From DASZCR01 sp964246705 (lineage in GTDB: Bacteria; Acidobacteriota; Blastocatellia; Pyrinomonadales; Pyrinomonadaceae): DNA of 64,000 nt. The position numbers and the translations under genes are program-made. The notes beneath the pieces are model-generated. The model had not been told where the DNA came from. It saw only the letters and a program-made list of their open reading frames with translations, and searched no databases. Of the stretch, positions 53,101-61,378 are shown one piece after another (the stretch's first letter is position 1; each line of letters starts with the position of its first letter). The DNA lies in the NCBI GenBank assembly GCA_964246705.1, contig CAXTRQ010000004.1:1-64000 (forward strand). Direction: 5' to 3'.

Positions 53101-53674
53101 TACTGTCGAAGTTGGTGGCGGGCGAAACGCCGGGCTGCAACTGCGTCAGTTGCACGAAGCTACGGCCATTCAACGGCAACTCCCGCACCTGCTCGCCGTT
53201 GATGACACCGCCGACCGTGCCCGTCTCTCGCTCAATCTGAACATCACTGGCGATGATGTCCACCTTTTCGCCGATTCCTCCGACCTCCATCGTCAGGTCT
53301 TGTCTGGTGGTCGTCGAAACGTTCACCGTCACGCTCTCAACCAGCGACTCTTTGAAACCGGAGTGGGTCGCGGAGATGCGGTAAGTGCCGATGGGCAGAT
53401 CGGGCACGGTATAAACACCGTCATCGCTGGTCTTCACCTCACGTTTCAGTCCCGTCCCGACCTGAGTCACGCTGATTACCGTATCAGGCAGCGCCGCGCC
53501 GCTCGGGTCGAGAACAGTGCCAGTGATCTGCCCGGAGGTTTTTTGAGCCGCGACCGGCAGCGCGAGAAGCAATATCAAGCAAGGCACTAATGCCCACAGA
53601 ATGCCCTGTATCCCACTCCATCCGGTTTCTTTTCCACGGAGCTTCAGCTTCTGACGTGGACTTACCTTGCTCAT
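50153..53674 (-). CDS. Oar-like TonB-dependent receptor with carboxypeptidase-regulatory domain
   Basis: 1173 aa outer-membrane protein. A basic N-terminus and signal segment (LWALVPCLILLLALPVAAQ) precede a CarboxypepD_reg-like beta domain (about 48-135: ITGTVLDPSGAALPDTVISV, SDDGVYTVPDLPIGTYRISA). A plug domain (VNGNNTQSNLFLTDGANNND, EFKMLRNSYGPEYGQASGAIISIVT) and a long beta-barrel with aromatic strands follow, ending REIQYSLKLTF, a typical outer-membrane C-terminal Phe. Acidobacteria carry many such Oar-type receptors, thought to import oligosaccharides or peptides. First gene of an operon with two TPR and two CRTAC1 proteins. Substrate unknown; the nearby GH20 and GH3 genes hint at glycans. 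Confidence 0.94.
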   Translation of the reverse strand: MSKVSPRQKLKLRGKETGWSGIQGILWALVPCLILLLALPVAAQKTSGQITGTVLDPSGAALPDTVISVTQVGTGLKREVKTSDDGVYTVPDLPIGTYRISATHSGFKESLVESVTVNVSTTTRQDLTMEVGGIGEKVDIIASDVQIERETGTVGGVINGEQVRELPLNGRSFVQLTQLQPGVSPATNFDSKNKGLFSGVDFSVNGNNTQSNLFLTDGANNNDTGSNRTVLLYPSIEAIAEFKMLRNSYGPEYGQASGAIISIVTRGGENEFHGSLFYFGRNDKLNATDFFVNRTGGTKDKLRRNDFGGSVGGPIKKDRLFFFYSQEWNKEIRGFTRFGSVPTAAERAGDFSHPRIVNGQNCSGPAIGNDRPGSATQIIPQANLSPAGLLLAGLYPLPNISNASDCNNWGESTNAPIDFREENVRIDAKLSQSHQLFGRYTQDHWENPAPILLTAGLWGDDPFPGVESSWFQPSRQVAVKLTSTLGGSAVNEVQFSYSANRINVTPGLGGDINTQLNTAVPSFFPESVKTYGGDRPHPVFWGGIAPFNSNRGPDLWSSAPFHNSLDIYSIRDDFSKIKGSHAFKMGFLFDKASKDEDVGGSGASETPQFWGACCANNSGNYLADVLTRGSQFGFNETNKEPHAQLRYNNLEFYFGDTWKVRPNLTLELGARWSFLREPYEANDAMSVFDPQFYNPARPSSDPCNGLVVPPGTNPCAGITGASTPHEGVNRSLRENNNHLIAPRLGLAYDPFGNGKTAIRMGIGQFFQRERVGPLLGLAGNVPFALGVTGTRTLDSGTINLDGPPNGAPNRAWDPSNSIPNAWQWNLTVDQQLWKNAVLEIGYVGNRALHQLTNYDINQPLPANRAAAALLQNANALRPFSNFGNILKWERSGTASYHSLQTMFKTRLWSKSQFQASYTWSHSIANAALDDSSGGQSANTRLDTYNAELERGNSGINRPHIFVANSIIYLPEFKKSNGLMRTALGGWEYATIVTFSSGSSITPNIVNGSIPNLPGGLSGIATNTANERPDRVPGVPCTIDNGDPTQILNPAAFTLVGHRIGQPGNSGRGICLGPGIKNFDMSFYKNFNPSWLQKPFGEAARVQFRLEFFNAFNHPQFRGDSLNLNIVGGAVTCGNAPCSATNNLITGETKNGFFGRAGSTRGPREIQYSLKLTF

Positions 53675-53925
53675 AAGAATATCTCCCCAACTTTTTTGAA
53701 TCAGTCTGGATGTTATGCAAAGCCATATTGACTGAATTGACTAGACGCAAAAGCCAGAGAGGTTTGGCTGTCGTCTGCATCACTCAAATCTCTGCAAACA
53801 GATTTCCGGTTCGGTCTGCCCCCGTCCGCGAAAGAAAGCAATTTTCCCAACAGCAATTCTTGTAAAGTATGGCTCAGCAGGTAAGGCTTGTTAATATAAT
53901 CTGGTCAGGAAGTACTGCATCCGGG

Positions 53926-53955
53926 CTGACACGTAGATTAAGACCTAGATATAAT
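53926..53955 (+). promoter_or_regulatory. Candidate sigma-70 promoter for the membrane regulator
   Basis: CTGACA, 18-nt spacer, perfect TATAAT. It points toward the gene at 54309, leaving a leader of about 345 nt. Confidence 0.5.
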
Positions 53956-54054
53956 ATAATAGACATTTAACGATGACAAAAGTTACTGTCTGTATGATAC
54001 CGTAAGACACGCCCGTTCAGGGCGCATCTGTTATAGAGAGAAACTTCGCGTTAC

Positions 54055-54300
54055 ATGTTGGAAGTAACTCGTTACATAGCGAAAACACAGGCCGATGAGA
54101 TGTTGGACACGGAACCGGCGGCTTTCATGTCGCACCTGTCCCGGTTGTTGAAATCGAGTTTATGGGCTTATAATCCTGCCGTCATTCGAGACCTTCCAGC
54201 CTTTGTTGGCTTATTGAACAATCATTGTCAATTCACACTTGCTTGTGACGGCGTCTCGCCCCGTCGTGCAACTCTCATGCATGCTTTCAGAGGTTCGTAG
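54055..54300 (+). CDS. Doubtful short ORF upstream of the regulator
   Basis: 81 codons, first ATG at 54055, ending 8 nt before the regulator start. No recognised domain or signal peptide; composition is mixed. It lies within the leader expected from the promoter at 53926, so it could be a leader ORF. Weak support. Confidence 0.2.
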   Translation: MLEVTRYIAKTQADEMLDTEPAAFMSHLSRLLKSSLWAYNPAVIRDLPAFVGLLNNHCQFTLACDGVSPRRATLMHAFRGS

Positions 54301-54308
54301 CTAAGAGT

Positions 54309-55694
54309 ATGGAGTTAGGCAAAGAACAAAAACTTGAGCAATTAGAGAAAGTCCTTCAGAGCCGTACACTACAGAACTCTGAGAGTCTCAAGGCGTTCCT
54401 TCGCTTCGTCGTGGAGAAGACGGTTGCCAATGAGGAGGTGCAACTCAAAGAATACACCATCGCGACAGAGGTTTTCGGGCGAAACAGTGACTATGACCCT
54501 CGCATTGATTCAGTGGTGCGCGTCCAAGCCGGAAGGCTGCGCACGAAATTGCAGGAATATTACGCCACGGATGGCAAGAGCGATCAGGTCGTCATAGACC
54601 TCCCTAAAGGACACTATCATCCGGTCTTCATCTCTAACGACCACGAACTCCAACCGGAATCGGTCACCGCGGTTCCCGCCGCAACTCATGAACAACCGCC
54701 GGGCGGCAACGGCCTGTCGTCGGCTACGTCAAACATCCACGCGAGCGTCGAAACCGCTCCGGTCGCACGCGCAGGGAGAATCCTGCCTTGGGTTTTAGGC
54801 GCGATCATCCTCGGTCTGGTGTTGGCGTTGGTGGCGTTGTCTTTTTCAAACCGCGAGTTGCGCCGCAGTGCAATGGACGCTCAATCCTTCACCAATGCCG
54901 ACGAAATCAAGACGGTCTGGGGAGCGTTCCTGAGCGACCCCGACCCGCCCCTGCTGGTTTTAAGTAACCCGGCGGTCTATCGTTTTGTGAATAAAGCTGA
55001 CCCGGATGCTCTGACGCAACGCGCCATCCAGCTTAGTCCTGAGCAGGCGCGCGTGATGTCCGACGCGCCGGAGTTCAAAGGGCAGTGGACGGGGGGCGCA
55101 GAGACACGGCTGCTTCCTTCGCTCGGGATGTATACGGGAATGGGCGAAGCCATCGGACTCTACCGCCTCGCCGATTTGTTTCGCACGGCTAACAAAGGCA
55201 TTCTGGTCAAGCAGAGCCGTCAGGTCAGCGCTTCCGACCTGAAATACCGGAATGTCATTCTGCTCGGCAGCATCTACGTTAACGAATGGTCGCGCAAGCT
55301 TCCGACGGATGAGAGTTTCATCTACACCTACTCTGCAACAATCGAAAACCGTCATCCCCTCCCCGGCGAGGAACGCGAATACAAGCCGCAGTTCAACGAG
55401 CAGACAGGAGAACTGCTGATAGATTACGCGCTCATCACCGTCAAACCGAACGTCTCCGGCGAGAACGCCGTGATAACGCTGGCCGGTATTTACAGTGAGG
55501 GTACGGAGGCAGCAGCCGAGTTCATCACCACGAGGAATCACCTCACTGTCCTCGAACAGCGGCTACGCCAAGTGGGTGCGAATAATGTCGCCCCTAGATA
55601 TTATCAAGCGCTCCTCAAGGTCGGGGTCGAGAACGGCACGCCCACGACGATCACGCTCCTCGCACTTCACCCTCTGGGCGGGTCAGTAAATTAA
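54309..55694 (+). CDS. Membrane-anchored winged-helix-type regulator (acidobacterial)
   Basis: 461 aa. The N-terminal domain (1-105) has the pattern SESLKAFLRFVVEKTVANEEV, LKEYTIATEVFGRNSDYDPRIDSVVRVQAGRLRTKL and DLPKGHYHPVF. It is very common in Acidobacteria ahead of TolB, TPR or other output domains and is thought to bind DNA or act as a regulator. One transmembrane helix (ILPWVLGAIILGLVLALVALSF, about 157-178) follows, then an extracytoplasmic domain of about 280 aa without recognised family. Divergent from the Oar operon, so it is a candidate regulator of it. Function is inference. Confidence 0.75.
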   Translation: MELGKEQKLEQLEKVLQSRTLQNSESLKAFLRFVVEKTVANEEVQLKEYTIATEVFGRNSDYDPRIDSVVRVQAGRLRTKLQEYYATDGKSDQVVIDLPKGHYHPVFISNDHELQPESVTAVPAATHEQPPGGNGLSSATSNIHASVETAPVARAGRILPWVLGAIILGLVLALVALSFSNRELRRSAMDAQSFTNADEIKTVWGAFLSDPDPPLLVLSNPAVYRFVNKADPDALTQRAIQLSPEQARVMSDAPEFKGQWTGGAETRLLPSLGMYTGMGEAIGLYRLADLFRTANKGILVKQSRQVSASDLKYRNVILLGSIYVNEWSRKLPTDESFIYTYSATIENRHPLPGEEREYKPQFNEQTGELLIDYALITVKPNVSGENAVITLAGIYSEGTEAAAEFITTRNHLTVLEQRLRQVGANNVAPRYYQALLKVGVENGTPTTITLLALHPLGGSVN

Positions 55695-55824
55695 TCACCG
55701 TCCCTCCGTACATCTTTTAGCCCCGCTTCCAAGTTTCTTGTCAAGCAGGCGGTTTCCCTTCTTAATAGTTTCATGCCAAGCCGCCAAGGCGCTGAGAAGA
55801 AAAAAGCAGATGAAAGACGCGCTC

Positions 55825-58230
55825 TCAACGCGACGGTGAGAGTGTGAATCTCTCATTTAAGCCGCCGACGAGAACATCAAAGTCGCCCGGCTCGATCATC
55901 GGCTTGTTGTTCTGACCGATGAAGGTCAGGTCGTCGCGCTCCAGTTCAAAGCTCAGCGTGCGGCTCTGTCCGGGTTCGAGGCGTATCTTGGCGAAACGTT
56001 TGAGCCTCTTATCGGGCGGCGTAATAGATGCGACCACATCGCGCAGATACAGTTGCACGACTTCGTCGCCCGCGCGCTGGCCTGTATTTGTGATTGAGAC
56101 GCTGACGGTCAACTTATCCCCCTCGTTAATCGTCTTCCGGCTCAGGCGCAGTTCGTCGTACTTGAAAGTCGTATAACTCAAGCCGTGCCCGAACTCGAAC
56201 TGTGGGTTGAAGGCGGTGAGACCAAAACTCGTATCCTGTTTTTCAAAGGTCTTATGGTCGTAAGTGAGCAGCGCGTTGGGGTAGCGCGGGTAGGTGAATG
56301 GCAGTTTGCCCCCCGGATTGTAATCGCCAAACAGGACATCGGCGACGGCCTGCCCGCCCTCGTTGCCGGGGTTGTAGGCCATGAGGATTGCGCCTGCGCC
56401 GTCGGCGATGCGGTTGATAATCCTTGGCCGTCCTTCAGCCAGCACGAGCGCGACCGGCTTGCCCGTAGCGATGATTGCGGAAGCGAGTTTTAGTTGTGCT
56501 TCGTCGAGCGTCAGGTCGTTAATGTTGCCGGGGGTTTCGGCGTAACCGCCCTCGCCGAGGCAGAGGATGACGACATCCGCTCGCTTCGCCGCCTCGACAG
56601 CCGCAGTGATGTCCAACTCTTTGTCGAGCGTCGTGCCGGGTACGTAGGCGACGTTGCTCTCGCCGACCGTGGCGCGCACCGCGCCGAGAATCGTCGGGCG
56701 GTCTTTCGGGTAGAGTCCAGCATTCGTGCCCTGCCAGACATACGTCCAGCCGTTGTTGAGCGAAATGAAAGAGTCTGCGGTCGGGCCTGTCACGAGCACC
56801 TTGCGGCTCTTGTCGAGGGGCAGCAGTTTGTTCGTGTTCTTGAGCAGCGTCAGAGCTTGGCGCGCGGCTTCGAGGCTCAAGCGTCGCGCTTCGGGCGTGC
56901 CGACTTTCGACCTCAAATTCTCGTCCGGTAGAGAACTATCGAAAAGGCCGAGTTCAAACTTTAGAGTCAGGATGCGCCGCACGGCCTCGTCAATGCGCGA
57001 CTGCGGGACAGCGCCCTCCTTGGCGAGGGCGAGCAGATTGTCGCTGAAGCTGTAATCGCTCGGAACCATGCTCATGTCAATTCCGGCCAGCACGGCCATG
57101 CGCGTCGCGTCCTTCTCGGTCGCCGCCACGCGATGAATATTGACGAGTTTCTTGATGTCCTCCCAATCCGAGACGGCGACGCCTTTGAATCCCAACTCCT
57201 GCCGCAAGATGTCCGTCAGGATGTAATGGCTGGCGTGAACCGGGACGCCGTTGACCTCGCCCGAATTGACCATCAATGTATGCGCTCCCGCCTCGACCGC
57301 CGCTTGAAAAGTTGGCAGGAAATATTCGCGCAGGTAAATCTCTGGAATCCAGGCGGGCGTGCGGTCTCGCCCGCTCAAGGGAAAACTGTATCCCATGTAA
57401 TGCTTCAGACACGCGGCGACGTGCTGCGGCGAGGCGAGATTGTCGCCTTCATACCCGCGCACGGTGGCGACGCCCATGACCTTTGAGAGATATGGGTCTT
57501 CGCCGAAAGTCTCGTAGAGGCGAGGCCATAGGGGTTGGCGACCGAGGTCGAGGACGGGCGAGAACGTCCAAGGGATTCCGGCGGCGCGCGTCTCTGCGGC
57601 GGCAACCTCCGAAGATTGCCGCATCAGCTCAGGATTCCACGTCGCGGCCATCGCGAGCGGTTGCGGAAACAGAGTCGAGCCTTGCACATAGTTCGCGCCG
57701 TGAATCGTATCAATACCGTAGATGACGGGAATACGTAGGCGCGTCCCCTTCGCCGCACCCTGAATCTGCCGAATGATGTCGTGCCAACGGTCGAGCGGGA
57801 GAGCTTGGTCTGCGACGTTCAGAATTGACCCGACCCCGTACTTCATGACTGCTTTTTCAAGTTTGGCCGGGTCAATCTTAATCGCCTGATCCTTGCCGGT
57901 CGTCACCATCCCGATTTCAAGTTGCGTCATCTGGCCGACCTTCTCTTCGAGCGTCATTTTCGCCAGCAGTTCTTCGACTTGTCGCGCCGCATCCTTTTTT
58001 TGCGCGGGGGCGCGCAGCATCCGCTGGAACACCAACTGACTATCGTTTATCTCAGGAAAGATTTTATTTCTTTTATCGTCACTGCTAAGAATCGGCGAAG
58101 CGTGGGTACTCGACCGCGCCTCCCGTCCGTTCGCAGTCGCCTGATGCTGCTGCGCGACGTACGCCGATGGCAGCAGCAGAGCTTGGAGAGTTACTGTTAT
58201 CAAGGCGAAGGTCGCAATTATTTTTTTCAT
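55825..58230 (-). CDS. bglX: Beta-glucosidase (GH3, BglX-like), exported
   Basis: 801 aa. A signal peptide (about 1-27) precedes the GH3 N-terminal barrel: LLAKMTLEEKVGQMTQLEIG, PVIYGIDTIHGANYVQGSTLFPQ, ACLKHYMGYSFPLSGRDRTPAW. The nucleophile Asp is in GFKGVAVSDWEDIKKL. The C-terminal alpha/beta sandwich begins KVLVTGPTADSFISLNNGW. A fibronectin-III-like domain closes the protein (DKLTVSVSITNTGQRAGDEVVQLYLRD). It hydrolyses terminal beta-glucosyl or related residues from oligosaccharides, probably in the periplasm. Near the Oar operon and GH20 gene, consistent with glycan use. Confidence 0.94.
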   Translation of the reverse strand: MKKIIATFALITVTLQALLLPSAYVAQQHQATANGREARSSTHASPILSSDDKRNKIFPEINDSQLVFQRMLRAPAQKKDAARQVEELLAKMTLEEKVGQMTQLEIGMVTTGKDQAIKIDPAKLEKAVMKYGVGSILNVADQALPLDRWHDIIRQIQGAAKGTRLRIPVIYGIDTIHGANYVQGSTLFPQPLAMAATWNPELMRQSSEVAAAETRAAGIPWTFSPVLDLGRQPLWPRLYETFGEDPYLSKVMGVATVRGYEGDNLASPQHVAACLKHYMGYSFPLSGRDRTPAWIPEIYLREYFLPTFQAAVEAGAHTLMVNSGEVNGVPVHASHYILTDILRQELGFKGVAVSDWEDIKKLVNIHRVAATEKDATRMAVLAGIDMSMVPSDYSFSDNLLALAKEGAVPQSRIDEAVRRILTLKFELGLFDSSLPDENLRSKVGTPEARRLSLEAARQALTLLKNTNKLLPLDKSRKVLVTGPTADSFISLNNGWTYVWQGTNAGLYPKDRPTILGAVRATVGESNVAYVPGTTLDKELDITAAVEAAKRADVVILCLGEGGYAETPGNINDLTLDEAQLKLASAIIATGKPVALVLAEGRPRIINRIADGAGAILMAYNPGNEGGQAVADVLFGDYNPGGKLPFTYPRYPNALLTYDHKTFEKQDTSFGLTAFNPQFEFGHGLSYTTFKYDELRLSRKTINEGDKLTVSVSITNTGQRAGDEVVQLYLRDVVASITPPDKRLKRFAKIRLEPGQSRTLSFELERDDLTFIGQNNKPMIEPGDFDVLVGGLNERFTLSPSR

Positions 58231-58487
58231 CGCGAAACGGTTCCTTATGACTATCTGGAGATTAAATTCCGTGTTGCAGTTGATGGCGGCGGTTCGGTAG
58301 CACTTACGACTTTTATATTAATGCTGAGGTGAAACGTAAGTTACAAACTGTTAACGAGGACGTGAGATACTCGCATATGGCGCAGGTATTCGCTCGCTTT
58401 CCTAACGCGGGTGTTAACTGACCAAAACAACATACCCGGATAGATTAGCCTTGATCTTCTCCAACCTATTATTCACGGCTTTAATAT

Positions 58488-60005
58488 TTAGAACGGCCCG
58501 GATGAGAGCAAGCGGCGCGCGTAGACATCCCACAGCCGACCGAAATAAAAGAGACCGAAGCGGGTGAGAGCCGACGTGCGGTCGGCAAGCGTCGGGCCTT
58601 CTGCGCGAAACGTCGTGAGTTGTTTGAGAAAGCCGATCATGCCGACGCGCAAGATGCCTGACGCGACCACTTCGGCTGTGTCCTCCTCACCGCCCTGTAC
58701 GAGGCCGCGATAGAGCTTGGTGAACACTATCGTGGTGTCGCTCAGGATGTCCATGCCGGGGTCATCCTGTAGATTCTTGAATCCATGCAACGTCAGCGGA
58801 TTGCCTTGCGCGTCCTCAAAAAAGACGCGATAGATTACCTTCTTGCGGGTCGGGTCTCCGGTGTCAACGAAGATGTTGAAGATTCCGCTCGTGATCGGCA
58901 GCCGCCCGCCGAGGCGTCCGCAAACCACGCTGCCCTCAATCGTCGCCTCATGCTTCGGCGTGGTGATGAAGCGGTTTACGCCCTCGACGTTGATGGTCAT
59001 CTTCAACTCCAAGTGACTCCGGTCGGCGTTACCTTGCTCGAAACCTTCCCGGTAGTCGGACGCGCCGAATCCGACATAGCCTTTTACTTCTTCTGTAAAT
59101 CGCAGGCTCGTCTGCGCCGTGTGGACTTCGGCAGGATAGTCTGCGGCACGCTCATACTTCACCCCGTTCTCATCGCACCACACGCGCGCGGCTTCCACCC
59201 CACGGTTCACCATCTCCGCCGCACGGTCTTTGCTGAAGTTGAGAAGATAGTGAATCGGAACCTCGGCCTTTAGTTCGCGAACCGTCAGGTGACGACCAAA
59301 CTCGCCCGGCTCCCCACGCGAGAGCGCGTCGTTGTTGCGTTGGATGCGCGCCATGATTTGCTTGTAATTGCCGTTTGTGGTCGCCTCGAAAATGCCGAAG
59401 AAGTTCCCGACGAAGCCATCGAGCCATTCGCCGCGTTGGCTCGTCGTCCAGATAATCCACAGTTCGTCTGCTCCGCGACGGATGGCTTCCTCGATATTGC
59501 TGGCGGTGTTGAAGACGGCGTCAATGTATGTATCGCCATCAATGCGCACAGGCGGAAACCACATGGGCAGAGAGGCTGTGGCGACGAGGAAATCCTCCGT
59601 CATCTCCGGGGACGTGACGGGGCGCAACTCGTGCTTCGAGAAATTGTAGACGTTGAACGTCGCCTCACGAGAGTTGCCGCGAATCTTCTCCCAGTCTAGC
59701 CCCCAAGCCGGAAAGACTTTTTGACGGTAAGCATCAAGCTCGAAAAGCGACTCGGCGTAAATCAACCGCGCGAGTTGCGTCCAGTTAACATCAATGCCGC
59801 CGAGCGGGTCGAAGTTGCGCCAGTTGTCGGCGATCTGTGTGCCGCTCATGCCCTGTGCCCACATAGCAAGATTGAAGCAGGCCGCGCTCACACCATCCGC
59901 GTGATCGAATTCGATGCCTGCTTCGTCAAGCCACACCTGTAACACGCCAGCTTGAAAGACGATTTTTATTCCACCTCCCGCGAGCATCAGTGAGCGTTTC
60001 GGCAT
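58488..60005 (-). CDS. Patatin-like phospholipase fused to an oxidoreductase-associated C-terminal domain
   Basis: 505 aa. Patatin domain (about 1-275) with glycine-rich loop LMLAGGGIKIVFQAGVLQVWLDEAG and nucleophile Ser in DGVSAACFN (GxSxA instead of GxSxG). The catalytic Asp lies in YIDAVFNTASN, so the usual DGG/DGA is DAV. Residues about 310-490 (MTINVEGVNRFI, VVCGRLGGRLPITSGIFNIF, YRVFFEDAQGNPLTLHGFKN, DTTIVFTKLYRG) look like a beta domain otherwise associated with cholesterol-oxidase-like GMC enzymes; that link is from memory of the pattern. AAAGGAGG precedes the ATG. Likely acts on lipids or sterol-like esters; activity uncertain. Confidence 0.85.
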   Translation of the reverse strand: MPKRSLMLAGGGIKIVFQAGVLQVWLDEAGIEFDHADGVSAACFNLAMWAQGMSGTQIADNWRNFDPLGGIDVNWTQLARLIYAESLFELDAYRQKVFPAWGLDWEKIRGNSREATFNVYNFSKHELRPVTSPEMTEDFLVATASLPMWFPPVRIDGDTYIDAVFNTASNIEEAIRRGADELWIIWTTSQRGEWLDGFVGNFFGIFEATTNGNYKQIMARIQRNNDALSRGEPGEFGRHLTVRELKAEVPIHYLLNFSKDRAAEMVNRGVEAARVWCDENGVKYERAADYPAEVHTAQTSLRFTEEVKGYVGFGASDYREGFEQGNADRSHLELKMTINVEGVNRFITTPKHEATIEGSVVCGRLGGRLPITSGIFNIFVDTGDPTRKKVIYRVFFEDAQGNPLTLHGFKNLQDDPGMDILSDTTIVFTKLYRGLVQGGEEDTAEVVASGILRVGMIGFLKQLTTFRAEGPTLADRTSALTRFGLFYFGRLWDVYARRLLSSGPF

Positions 60006-60096
60006 CAGAGCCTCCTTTATGCAAATTTCTCGTCGACGCTTTCATGCCTTGTGCTCCCGGCTGTCCCAGCACGAACGACGAAAAACTTCCGGCGCA

Positions 60097-61374
60097 TCAT
60101 TCGTAGCGCAAACACTCGATCGGATCGAGCCGCGACGCTTTCATCGCAGGCCACACGCCGAAGACAAGACCGACGGTGAGGGAGACAACGAGACCCGTTA
60201 TCACCGCCCACGACGGAACCGTGGCGGGTAGCGACGGCACGAAGAACATAATAATCTGGCTCACACCGAACGAGAGAACCACACCGAGGACACCGCCGAA
60301 GAGCGTCAGCGTCATGGCTTCGTAGAGAAACTGGCTCACGATGTCGCGGCGGCGCGCACCGATGGCTTTGCGGATGCCGATCTCCTGTGTGCGCTCGGTG
60401 ACGGACACCAGCATGATGTTCATCACGCCGATGCCGCCGACCAGTAGGCCAACCGAAGAGATGGCGATAGCGATGAGTCCGACCATTCCGAAGATGCTGT
60501 CGAACTGGCCGACGAAGGCATCCGCCGTCTTTAAATCAAAATCGTTCGGCTGAGCGAACTTCACGCCACGCCTGTTGCGCAGGATTTCCTCCACCTGATC
60601 AATCGCTTCGACGCGTGCGCCCGACTTCGCTTGGATAATAAAAAGCAGGAAGTGGCGCGCGGGCGCGACCTGCAAGCCCGTGCGGAATGGGACGAGCACG
60701 GCGTTATCCTCATCGTTCTCACCGAGGAAGGCATTCTTGCGCTTCTCCAGTACGCCAATAATCTCCCAGATGTAGCCGCCCATCTTCACTTCGGTTCCGG
60801 CGAGGTGGTCGGGCTGGTCTGGGAACAATGCCTGTGCGGCATTAACGCCGAGCACCATGACATTACGCCGGTACTGGTCGTCCTGATCGGTGATGAAGCG
60901 TCCCTCTTTGAGCCGGACGTTGGCGATGGCAGCGTAATTGGGCGTGACGCCCTGTGTGTTGCCGCGCCGGTAGGTCTTGCCGTTGTAGCTGATGGTGTCG
61001 TCGAACGGCCCGCCGGAGTAGCCGATGTTCGGCGAGATGAAAGCGAGGTCTTCGACCGCCGGAGCCTGCGACTTAATCGCCTCGCCGTCTTCCGGCGTCA
61101 ACACTTTGCGCGCACGCTCATTCTGATCCCGCTCGCCGACCTGTATGCCTGTCGAGAGATGAAAGGCATAAATATTGTTGACGCCGTACTCTTCGACGAT
61201 CTTCACGAGGCTACCGCGCAAGCCCGTCAACATTGCGGCGACGATAATCGCAGTCAAAATACCGATGACGATACCGAGCACTGTGAGCGCACTGCGAAAC
61301 TTGTGCGAACGGATGCTGTCGAGCGCCATCGAGAGAATTTCTTTGGTAATCAAACCGGGCAGGCGCAAACGCAT
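60097..61374 (-). CDS. MacB/FtsX-type ABC transporter permease
   Basis: 425 aa. An N-terminal transmembrane helix (FRSALTVLGIVIGILTAIIVAAML) is followed by a periplasmic MacB_PCD domain of about 215 aa and three C-terminal helices with LVGGIGVMNIMLVSVTERTQEIGIRKAIGARRRDIVSQFLYEAMTLT, the FtsX signature. GAGGA lies about 6 nt upstream, and the gene begins 4 nt after the preceding permease stop. No ATPase gene is present in the window, so the ATP-binding partner must be encoded elsewhere. Predicted export or envelope-stress role. Confidence 0.92.
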   Translation of the reverse strand: MRLRLPGLITKEILSMALDSIRSHKFRSALTVLGIVIGILTAIIVAAMLTGLRGSLVKIVEEYGVNNIYAFHLSTGIQVGERDQNERARKVLTPEDGEAIKSQAPAVEDLAFISPNIGYSGGPFDDTISYNGKTYRRGNTQGVTPNYAAIANVRLKEGRFITDQDDQYRRNVMVLGVNAAQALFPDQPDHLAGTEVKMGGYIWEIIGVLEKRKNAFLGENDEDNAVLVPFRTGLQVAPARHFLLFIIQAKSGARVEAIDQVEEILRNRRGVKFAQPNDFDLKTADAFVGQFDSIFGMVGLIAIAISSVGLLVGGIGVMNIMLVSVTERTQEIGIRKAIGARRRDIVSQFLYEAMTLTLFGGVLGVVLSFGVSQIIMFFVPSLPATVPSWAVITGLVVSLTVGLVFGVWPAMKASRLDPIECLRYE

Positions 61375-61378
61375 AATG

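Larger units (their letters stand above)
53675..54308. other. Divergent regulatory region between receptor and regulator genes
   Basis: 634 bp, markedly more A/T-rich than its surroundings. It holds a good plus-strand promoter at 53926-53955, with a second TATAAT overlapping at 53955-53960 and another at 53895-53900, and a doubtful 81-codon ORF (54055-54300). It is the likely control region for the Oar operon and its neighbour regulator; operator sites were not identified. Confidence 0.5.
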
